This document shows positions 16,676 to 23,594 of a stretch of DNA of 29,238 bases, piece after piece (within the stretch, counting starts at the first letter, position 1; the number at the start of each line of letters is the position of its first letter). The notes beneath the pieces are model-generated. The model searched no databases. It was given only the letters and a program-made list of their open reading frames with translations, and was not told the origin of the DNA. Where the stretch lies: positions 1 through 29,238 of the forward strand of contig NZ_CAKRNY010000044.1 of NCBI RefSeq assembly GCF_934371575.1. The letters run 5' to 3'. The position numbers and the translations under genes were made by a program. The DNA comes from an uncultured Blautia sp. (GTDB taxonomy: Bacteria > Bacillota > Clostridia > Lachnospirales > Lachnospiraceae).

Positions 16676-16843
16676 GAATGGCTGAACTAGCTGCTGGATT
16701 ATATGGAGAACACAACCCGGGAGAACACAGTAACAGAAGAATTGGAAGACATCCGGGAGATGGTGGATGTGGTGAAAGAAGATGCGGAGGTGCCGGTGGC
16801 ATATATGAAAGGATTCGAAAGAAACCAGATGTTTCGTTTTTGA
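16676..16843 (+). pseudogene. Tandem partial duplication of the Rpn 3' coding region
   Basis: Beginning exactly one base after the stop of Rpn copy 1, 16676-16843 repeats the segment around 16364-16530. It would encode LLDYMENTTRENTVTEELED and so on to GFERNQMF. A TAG at 16688-16690 interrupts the frame, and the repeat ends in TGA 16841-16843 after about 50 codons. There is no start codon or ribosome binding site of its own. It looks like a dead relic of unequal recombination or slippage. Confidence 0.8.
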
Positions 16844-16936
16844 TCAAAAAAGCAGCTTAGTATATCGAAAAATCAGTTGGATTTTCTAAAGACTCCGTAA
16901 ATTTAAGACGGGTTGCTGACGAAAGGGATAAAATAA

Positions 16937-18880
16937 ATGGATATTAATGAACAATTGGAAGAAATAAAAGAGCTCTTACTTACCCATCTTAATAAAATGA
17001 CGGAAGATAAAAGTGAGTTAGCCACTTTATATACAAAAACTTTCCGCACAAGAAAATGGTATGACGATAAAGGACATGAGCATCCATACAAAGAAAATGG
17101 ATTTGATTCTTTGTATGAGATAAATGTTGAATATATGAAAAGGCAGCTTGCATTTGTTGAGAAGATACAAAATATGTCCCTGATTGGAAAAGATAAGATA
17201 AGTATGCAGATGGAGTCACTGTTGCTGGAATGCATAGAGAGAATGAATAATGAGTTTCATCAGAGTACAGAGCCGGAAGATATATATTTGTATGATATTT
17301 CCTGGCATACGGAATATCCGCAGGAGTATGTGGCGATTTTTCTGTTGGAAAAATTTGCAAATGTGCAGGGAAATATCGTATTGATCGGTGGAAACGGAAG
17401 TGGAAAATCAAGTCTTGTAAAGACATTAAAAGGAAATGACAGGGAAAATATATCAGTGATTCCGGCACAAAAGACACTGTATTTTTCATTGAATGATATG
17501 AATATGCTAGCAACAAAGGCAAAAGATCTGGAAATGGTCTTATTGGAAAATAATATCGACAGAAGCAAAAGTAATGATGATTATGATTATTTTCAATTTC
17601 AGAACAGGCAGTTTACGAAACTGATTGTAGCCATGAAAAAACAGTATACAGAGTATCTGATCAGCTGCGAGGAAAATGGCATAATGGCTGAGAAAGATCA
17701 AACAATATTTGGGAAAATGAGAGATGTATTTGCAATGATTTTTCCGGATATTAAATTATATTTTCGTGAAGAGACTGATGAATATTTATTATGTGAAAAA
17801 GCAGGAAGTTTTTATCCGGTGAATGGTCTGTCAGAGGGTGAAAAAGCAGTAATATATTACGCGGCAAATGTTATGATGGCAAAGGAAAACAGTTTTATTG
17901 TGGTAGATGAACCGGAAACATATCTGAACCCATCGCTGACTAATATTCTCTGGGATATTCTTCTGAAGCAGCGAAAGGACTGTCAGTTTATTTTTATCAC
18001 GCATTCTATTGACTTTGTTCTTGGAAGAAATTTTGAAAAGATTGCATGGATTAAAAAGTTTGAATATCCAGAAACGTGGGATTTTGACTTTGTTGATAAC
18101 AGTTTCGAACTTCCTAAAACTCTGATGACCGAAGTATTGGGGTCTAAAAAGCCAATTGCATTTTGTGAAGGTGATGATAAATCCAGTCTGGATTATCAGG
18201 TATACCGGGCTATTTTGGAAGATAAGTATACAGTTATACCAGTTGGCGGACACCTGGAGGTTATTAAGAATTGTGATGTCATTAACCAATCAAAATGGTT
18301 GTCGCAGGAGAGCATAGGAATCATTGACGGAGATAATTTTTCAGACGAAAAGATCCAAAAGTTGAGAGAAAAAAATGTATATGTATTGCCATTTAATGAA
18401 ATCGAGATGTTCCTGGTGTCAGAAGAGATCATGGAACATATGATGGAATGCGTCTATCCAACAGAAAAGGAAAAAAGAATCGAAACATTCAAAGAAAAGT
18501 TCTGGGAGATTATTAAAAAAGAAAAAGAATCGGTTGCACTGACCAGTACCAAACAGGCAGTTGATGAGCATATACAGAAGCAAAAAATCGAACAATATGA
18601 CAGTGTTGAACACATAAAAGATAATCTGAAAAATATAGCCGGATATAATGTACAGGAAACATATGAAAATAAACTGAATAACATTGAACAGATTATAAAA
18701 GAAAAAGATTATCGGAAACTGCTAATTGTATGTAACCTTAAGAAAGAGATTACAAAAGGAACTGCCAATGTTCAGTTGGATGCTAATTATGAAGAAAAAG
18801 TGGTACAGCAGATTATGGTCTCGGAAAGACTGAAAGAAACATTGCAGAAGGTATATTTTGAATTTGCGAATAATGGTTAG
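16937..18880 (+). CDS. AAA/ABC-type ATPase fused to a TOPRIM-like DUF4435 domain (PARIS-like or OLD-related defence protein)
   Basis: A 647-residue two-domain protein. Residues 1-130 are mostly helical. The ABC/SMC-like ATPase follows, with Walker A GGNGSGKSS (151-159), signature LSEGEK (298-303), Walker B IVVDEPETYLNP (321-332) and H-loop THS (355-357). From about residue 405 a DUF4435/TOPRIM-like domain shows FCEGDDK (410-415), PVGGH (435-439), GIIDGDNF (461-468) and LPFNEIEMFLV (484-494), followed by a charged helical tail. In PARIS phage defence, AriA (AAA ATPase) and AriB (DUF4435 TOPRIM nuclease) carry these parts, and fused single-protein versions are known. OLD-family nucleases share the ATPase-TOPRIM order. 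AAAGGG lies ahead of the ATG. It stands between Rpn copies. The domain calls are good and the defence role is inferred. Confidence 0.8.
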   Translation: MDINEQLEEIKELLLTHLNKMTEDKSELATLYTKTFRTRKWYDDKGHEHPYKENGFDSLYEINVEYMKRQLAFVEKIQNMSLIGKDKISMQMESLLLECIERMNNEFHQSTEPEDIYLYDISWHTEYPQEYVAIFLLEKFANVQGNIVLIGGNGSGKSSLVKTLKGNDRENISVIPAQKTLYFSLNDMNMLATKAKDLEMVLLENNIDRSKSNDDYDYFQFQNRQFTKLIVAMKKQYTEYLISCEENGIMAEKDQTIFGKMRDVFAMIFPDIKLYFREETDEYLLCEKAGSFYPVNGLSEGEKAVIYYAANVMMAKENSFIVVDEPETYLNPSLTNILWDILLKQRKDCQFIFITHSIDFVLGRNFEKIAWIKKFEYPETWDFDFVDNSFELPKTLMTEVLGSKKPIAFCEGDDKSSLDYQVYRAILEDKYTVIPVGGHLEVIKNCDVINQSKWLSQESIGIIDGDNFSDEKIQKLREKNVYVLPFNEIEMFLVSEEIMEHMMECVYPTEKEKRIETFKEKFWEIIKKEKESVALTSTKQAVDEHIQKQKIEQYDSVEHIKDNLKNIAGYNVQETYENKLNNIEQIIKEKDYRKLLIVCNLKKEITKGTANVQLDANYEEKVVQQIMVSERLKETLQKVYFEFANNG

Positions 18881-18997
18881 ATGTGAAAGATATGCTGTAA
18901 TGCATAGAGATATCATTATTTTCCTTTATCGCTGAAGATAAGGATGGTGCATTAAAAGAAGGCGCGTAATATGTAAACGTCCTAAGAACTGATGCCA

Positions 18998-19334
18998 TCA
19001 ACCATTCGGTTATCTGATTCCCCATATGAATAAATAAAACATGGTGGAACGGAGGATCGGATGAAAAGCACTCCGAATGATCTACACTATTCGGAATCAA
19101 TGTGTGGAAAATCCGGAGTTGCCCTATGACGATGGTGCCAGAACCCTTTTTCTCTACACAAAAGGGAAAAAGGGCCGTGACAACGAATCATTGAGCCAAC
19201 TGCTGGACTATATGGAGAATACAACCCGGGAAAACGCAGTAACAGAAGAACTGGAAGATATCCAGGAGATGGTGGATGTCGTGAAAGAAATTGAAAAGTT
19301 GCGTAAACAGTTGGAAGAATTGCAAAAGAAGTGA
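18998..19334 (+). pseudogene. Internally deleted Rpn copy 2
   Basis: The conserved leader block (18999-19053) is joined almost directly to the 3' half of the Rpn gene. Coding similarity resumes at MIYTIRNQ (19077), about 150 codons into the intact gene. A second deletion joins VDVVKE to IEKLRKQLEELQKK and removes the charged coil between. The leftover frame at 19077-19334 (85 codons) lacks the whole catalytic core. It has no nuclease function unless the tail acts on its own, and looks like a MITE-like remnant of the full element. Confidence 0.82.
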
Positions 19335-19398
19335 GAAAAATATGCTATGCTAAAAATAGCAAAGAAAATTAACATCAGAGAAAAGTGGAGAGATTTTA

Positions 19399-19872
19399 TT
19401 GAGTATGAATATAATTATAACATGGTGCAACGAAAATCAGGGATTTTTTTCAGCAGTACTATGTTCCCTGACAATTTTAACGAGTCTTCTGACGGTATTT
19501 TTCACCTGGAAAGTCGGAACGATGCCATACAGGAAAAGACTGTCAGTAATGCTATATTATTGGGGCAGTGATGAAGATGGACATCATTTGAGAATTTCGA
19601 TTGTAAATGCGGGAAGACTACCAATTTATATCAGGCAGGTAGAAGTGAAAGATAAGAAAGGAACATTTCTTGGAAGTATGAATACTCTTGATATGGACAA
19701 AAATTTCCTGATTATCAGTTCGAACGAGGTGCTTGCACAAGAAATCAGTGTAGAGAATAAAAATCGTGTTTTTGATAAGTTTGGAATAGATTTGAACGGT
19801 CATATAAAAGTGGTTATAACAGATTTGGAAGGGAAAAAATACAGTTTTTCTAAGGGGTGGCCGGTAGGTTAA
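19399..19872 (+). CDS. Unknown single-pass membrane protein
   Basis: A 157-residue protein of no family I recognise. A hydrophobic helix at about residues 16-37 (FFSAVLCSLTILTSLLTVFFTW) is followed by a basic YRKR turn, so the C-terminal part may be cytosolic. That part is beta-rich (RISIVNAGRLPIYIRQVEVKD, VVITDLEGKKYSFSKGWP) and resembles an Ig-like or PilZ-size sandwich, though no catalytic motif is seen. TTG 19399 has GGAG eight bases upstream, and ATG 19405 is an alternative. It sits between the deleted Rpn copy and the promoter of the peptide operon. Small membrane proteins next to defence ATPases are sometimes effectors, but nothing here proves that. Confidence 0.6.
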   Translation: MSMNIIITWCNENQGFFSAVLCSLTILTSLLTVFFTWKVGTMPYRKRLSVMLYYWGSDEDGHHLRISIVNAGRLPIYIRQVEVKDKKGTFLGSMNTLDMDKNFLIISSNEVLAQEISVENKNRVFDKFGIDLNGHIKVVITDLEGKKYSFSKGWPVG

Positions 19873-19943
19873 GCAAAATGACGTTTGTAACACGAGAGTT
19901 GTCATGTAAGTTTGCAATTCTATATTTTTAATGTTAAATAAAA

Positions 19944-19972
19944 TAGACAAGTTATAAATATTACGTTATAAT
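19944..19972 (+). promoter_or_regulatory. Strong promoter of the protease-peptide operon
   Basis: TAGACA at 19944-19949, a 17-base spacer and a perfect TATAAT at 19967-19972. Transcription would start near 19979, about 40 bases before the chosen ATG at 20020. Confidence 0.75.
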
Positions 19973-20019
19973 ATTACCTGAAACAAAGCTGCATGTTAAT
20001 TACACCAATGAGGGATTAT

Positions 20020-22767
20020 ATGAAAAAGAAAAAACTATTAGCTCTAGCCATGGTTGCAGTTCTTGCAGTGCAGCCAACTACATATGCCGGTGCAACAATC
20101 AAGCAGAATAATGGCAATGTAGAAGAATCTGAGAATCAGGATTTAGGTGAGAATTCTACAATGAATTCCGAAGAGAAGAACACTTTAGAAAATAAACATT
20201 CGGAAGCTCAGAATTATGATCAGGAGCAACAGCAGGATCAGCAAGATGGAAGTGGGAATTCAGAAGGAGACAGTGGTGAGGAATCTCCGCAGAGTCAGAC
20301 TTCACCGGATACCCCCCAGGACAGTTCGGAACAAAGTCAGGATGATACTCAGCAGAATCCGGTCGACTCCCAATCAGAAAGCAATACAACTTCTGAGACA
20401 GGAAGCCAGGGAGCGACAGCACATCCAATGACAGGAGGCTACATTCCCAGTGATTTGGATTATAATACTCCAGTATATGAACCGCTTTTTGAAACATATG
20501 CGGACGATGAACTGGAGAGTAAATATCCGGCAAATGGGGTAGATGATATTAAAGCAAAATATCCATCTGTTCGTGACCAGAATCCTTATGGTACCTGTTG
20601 GGCTTTTGCTTCTATGGGTCTGGCGGAATTTGATTTGATCAATGATGAGACTTGTGATAAGACTATTGATCTGAGTGAACTACAGTTAGCATATTTTACT
20701 TATAATTCCGTAGTCGATCCACTGGGCGGAACGAGAGGAGACTATTCTAAGTATTATGTAGAGAATTCCGGGATTCAATATGGCTATTTGGGCAGAGGCG
20801 GTAATTACTCCATGGCTTCGAGACGTTTGAATCAATGGGTAGGAGCAGTCAATGAGTCAGATGTACCTTATTCAAATGCTGCGAATGTGCTGACTCAGGG
20901 AATTGCAGATGAATATGCATACTCTCATGATGTGGCTCATATTGAGAATACTTATATGATCAATATTAAGAGCAATCCGGAGGAAGTAAAAAGGCAGATC
21001 AAAGAACATGGTGCAGCGGGTATCATGTACTACCATAGTGACACTGGTTATCAGCATATCACCAATAGTTACTGTGATACTTCCGGAATGTATGGTGGCG
21101 GACATGCGGTAATGGTTGTTGGATGGGACGATAATTATTCGAAAGATAATTTCCGTGAGGGAGTAAAACCATCCGGTGATGGTGCATGGCTAATCAGAAA
21201 CAGCTGGGGAGAAAGTAACGGATACACTAATCGGTGTGAGTATTTCTGGATGTCCTATGAGACATATTCACTGGCAGATACAGCCTGGGTGTTTGATTTT
21301 TCTAAAGACGACGGTTACGATAATAATTATCAGGTTGATGGTGGACTTGATATTGGTACATACAGCTATAGCAAAGCCATACCGTGGGCTAACATATTTA
21401 CTACACAGAAAAAGGATGGTATAGCTTCGGAAGATCTGAAAGCTGTTTCTGTTTCCTTTACAAGTAAAACCAATGTAGAATATAAGATTGAGATTTATAC
21501 AGATTTGAAGACCGAAGGGAATCCTTATAGTGGGACAAAGCAAGAGAGTGCCACAACGGAAGGTGTGACCAGTTATGCAGGGGTCTATACGATTGAATTA
21601 GAGAATCCCGTCAAACTCAAACCAGGTACCACATATGCGGTTGTTGTGACAGCTGACGTCATGGATTACGAAAGAGTTTCTATAATAGAGGAAAATAATG
21701 GTAAGAAAGTGTGGGATGTTGCAGTTAGTTCTACGGATCCAAAGAGCTATTATTGCCTGAGTAATTACTACTGGAGGGAAGATCAGTACGGTTATAATTA
21801 CTGTATCAAAGCCTTCACATCCAACAACACAAGCGAAGAAAACACCGATGTAAAACTGGCGGGGAGAAGTCTGACGATGAACGGTTCCATCGATGTTAAC
21901 TTTTACATGGATCTCTCTGAAACCATTGCAAATGACCCGGACACCTACATGGAGTTCAAGATGGAGAATGGTCGAACATCGAAAGTTCAGATGAATCAGG
22001 CTACGAAGAGAACTATCGATGGAAAGTTATATTATGGATTTTCCTGCCCGGTCTATGCGAAAGAAATGACAGACCAGGTAACCGCACAATTCTATGCGGA
22101 CGGACAACCTGGAAAAATATATACCTACAGCATAAAGCAATACGCGCAAAATGTGTTGGACGGAAAAGTTAAATGTAATCAGGAAACTTTGAATGTAGTG
22201 AAAGCCATGTTGAACTACGGTGCCGCTGCGCAGACCCAGTTTAATTATAAGACAGATACACTTGCCAACGCATCATTATCTGATACAGACAAGGCTATAA
22301 CAGATGGTAGTTTTGAGGCTTACAGGAAATCAATAGTAACGGATGAAGGCATAAAGGGAATCGGCTTTTATGGAAGTTCATTGATTTTGACTTCAGATAC
22401 TACAGTACGGCATTATTTCCAGCTTACATCCGGATATGATGTGGCTAACTATACATTTACATATACCAATAACGAAGGCAGTACAGTGACTTTGGAACCA
22501 CAGAAATGGTCGGGCACTGAGGATATGTATTATGTAGAAATTACAGGAATAAAAGCTCAAAAGCTGAACCAGCGTCCGACTGTGACAGTTCATGATAAGA
22601 ACGGTAATGATGGCAATGGAATACAGGTAACTTATGGACCTTTCAGTTATGCTTACAATGTTTCTAACAATTCAGCAACAGAAGCTAAATTAAAAAATGT
22701 GGTAAATAGTTTATATTGGTACTGGTGCTGTGCTGATGCATATGTAAAATCACAGGCAGCTATTTAA
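20020..22767 (+). CDS. Secreted papain-like (C1) cysteine protease with lectin-like and C-terminal surface domains
   Basis: A 915-residue exported protein. MKKKKLLALAMVAVLAV is a signal peptide that probably ends near TYA. Residues 30-135 are a low-complexity Gln/Ser/Glu/Asp linker. The C1 protease domain spans about 165-440, with oxyanion Gln187 and nucleophile Cys193 in VRDQNPYGTCWAFA, His362 in GGGHAVMVVGW and Asn394 in WLIRNSWGE. A lectin-like beta domain follows to about 605. A further domain (LAGRSLTMNGSIDVNFYMDL, MLNYGAAAQTQFNY) of a type seen in Clostridia surface proteins completes it. GAGGGA lies close before ATG 20020, and ATG 20008 or 19993 would lengthen the signal peptide. The 39-residue peptide gene starts 22 bases after its stop, so they probably share a transcript. 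No LPxTG anchor is present. Confidence 0.9.
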   Translation: MKKKKLLALAMVAVLAVQPTTYAGATIKQNNGNVEESENQDLGENSTMNSEEKNTLENKHSEAQNYDQEQQQDQQDGSGNSEGDSGEESPQSQTSPDTPQDSSEQSQDDTQQNPVDSQSESNTTSETGSQGATAHPMTGGYIPSDLDYNTPVYEPLFETYADDELESKYPANGVDDIKAKYPSVRDQNPYGTCWAFASMGLAEFDLINDETCDKTIDLSELQLAYFTYNSVVDPLGGTRGDYSKYYVENSGIQYGYLGRGGNYSMASRRLNQWVGAVNESDVPYSNAANVLTQGIADEYAYSHDVAHIENTYMINIKSNPEEVKRQIKEHGAAGIMYYHSDTGYQHITNSYCDTSGMYGGGHAVMVVGWDDNYSKDNFREGVKPSGDGAWLIRNSWGESNGYTNRCEYFWMSYETYSLADTAWVFDFSKDDGYDNNYQVDGGLDIGTYSYSKAIPWANIFTTQKKDGIASEDLKAVSVSFTSKTNVEYKIEIYTDLKTEGNPYSGTKQESATTEGVTSYAGVYTIELENPVKLKPGTTYAVVVTADVMDYERVSIIEENNGKKVWDVAVSSTDPKSYYCLSNYYWREDQYGYNYCIKAFTSNNTSEENTDVKLAGRSLTMNGSIDVNFYMDLSETIANDPDTYMEFKMENGRTSKVQMNQATKRTIDGKLYYGFSCPVYAKEMTDQVTAQFYADGQPGKIYTYSIKQYAQNVLDGKVKCNQETLNVVKAMLNYGAAAQTQFNYKTDTLANASLSDTDKAITDGSFEAYRKSIVTDEGIKGIGFYGSSLILTSDTTVRHYFQLTSGYDVANYTFTYTNNEGSTVTLEPQKWSGTEDMYYVEITGIKAQKLNQRPTVTVHDKNGNDGNGIQVTYGPFSYAYNVSNNSATEAKLKNVVNSLYWYWCCADAYVKSQAAI

Positions 22768-22789
22768 TACACAGGAAGGAGAACGAGAG

Positions 22790-22909
22790 ATGGATAAGTT
22801 GATTTATGAAGAACCGGTGATGGAAGTAGTTGATATAGAAATGGAAGATATAATCACTGATTCTAATGAGTTACCGGTGATTCCGGCGACTCCAAGTCCA
22901 AAACAATAG
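22790..22909 (+). CDS. Small acidic peptide with YxxP leader motif (candidate RiPP precursor)
   Basis: A 39-codon gene with AAGGAG at 22775-22780, about 9 bases before the ATG. The peptide opens MDKLIYEEPVMEVVDIEMED. Tyr6-x-x-Pro9 matches the YxxP leader motif bound by PqqD-like RRE domains in lasso and related RiPP pathways. The middle is acidic (IEMEDIITDSNE). The last part, ELPVIPATPSPKQ, is proline-rich, with Thr34 and Ser36 as possible acceptors for phosphate or nucleotide. PqqD, HPr-kinase-like, nucleotidyltransferase, S26-type peptidase and ABC transporter genes all follow, so a modified and exported peptide is likely. There is no Cys and no double-Gly site. The leader/core boundary cannot be set from sequence. 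Confidence 0.75.
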   Translation: MDKLIYEEPVMEVVDIEMEDIITDSNELPVIPATPSPKQ

Positions 22910-22916
22910 TTGAAGC

Positions 22917-22953
22917 AGTACAGAAGACGGACAATCTGTCCGTCTTCTGTACT
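22917..22953 (+). terminator. Strong hairpin after the peptide gene (attenuator or mRNA stabiliser)
   Basis: A perfect 17-bp stem (22917-22933 with 22937-22953) has a 3-base loop and starts 8 bases after the peptide stop. No T-run follows, so downstream genes are probably still transcribed at a lower level. Such structures often keep precursor mRNA more abundant than that of the modifying enzymes. Confidence 0.65.
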
Positions 22954-22970
22954 ATTCCGGGAGAATAAAA

Positions 22971-23582
22971 ATGAAAAGAAAACGGATGTTAGTCTTAGCA
23001 TTGGGATGTTTGATAGGAGTGACATTGAGTACAGGCTGCATGAACATCAGCAATTCGCAAGGCAAAGAAAAGGGAAAAAAGAATCCTTCTGATAATAGTA
23101 CTGTACAGAGTACTCAGCCAGATAGTGATACAGATGAACAGAATGAAGATTCGAAGAATAACAAAGTGCAGGATGAAAAGCCGGACGAAAAGACAAGACC
23201 GGAATCTTCCACAAAGGACTCCGACGAGGGAGATGTAGAAACCAAAGTTGATGCAGAGGGAAATATTATCTTTGTTTATCCCCAGGAGAAACAAGAATCC
23301 ACGACAAAGAACAGTTCTGAGAAGAATAGTGGACAACAGTCGGACACAGGGATTTCCGATGCCAAGGATTTGCCTGCAAACAGTTCAGAATCAGGGAATA
23401 AGACGAGTCCTGGAACCGGCGCTGCTTCTGATCATAATATCAATGAAAATGCAGGAAATAAAACAGATAACAAATCAGAAGATGAATCCGACAATAAACC
23501 AGATAACAAACCAGACAATAAGACAGACGAGACATCAAAGGATGAAGGTATTGAATTACCATTTATCCCGGAAGAATCGTAG
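22971..23582 (+). CDS. Low-complexity lipoprotein ending in ELPFIPEES
   Basis: A 203-residue predicted lipoprotein. MKRKRMLVLALGCLIGVTLS is the signal peptide and LSTGC the lipobox (Cys23). The mature part is mostly Lys/Asp/Asn/Ser/Glu low complexity. A short folded-looking stretch, DAEGNIIFVYPQEK, is near the middle, and Asp-Asn-Lys-Pro repeats are near the end (KPDNKPDNKTDE). The last residues, ELPFIPEES, share ELPxIP with the small peptide encoded just upstream. GGGAG stands before the ATG. It could be an immunity or display protein, or a second substrate of the same pathway. No known family was recognised. Confidence 0.7.
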   Translation: MKRKRMLVLALGCLIGVTLSTGCMNISNSQGKEKGKKNPSDNSTVQSTQPDSDTDEQNEDSKNNKVQDEKPDEKTRPESSTKDSDEGDVETKVDAEGNIIFVYPQEKQESTTKNSSEKNSGQQSDTGISDAKDLPANSSESGNKTSPGTGAASDHNINENAGNKTDNKSEDESDNKPDNKPDNKTDETSKDEGIELPFIPEES

Positions 23583-23594
23583 TAGTTTAATAGG

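Noticed and set aside
16221..16847. Proline-rich minus-strand ORF with repeated PPHLLSPHPPSPG segments
   Set aside because: The internal repeat is simply the tandem duplication of the Rpn 3' region read backwards.
22874..22906. Sortase-like reading of LPVIPATP
   Set aside because: There is no LPxTG, no hydrophobic tail and no signal peptide on the 39-residue product.
22790..22909. Calling the small peptide a lasso peptide
   Set aside because: The YxxP leader and kinase fit, but the tail has no suitable N-terminal Gly core plus Asp/Glu ring, and no cyclase or B2 protease gene is present.
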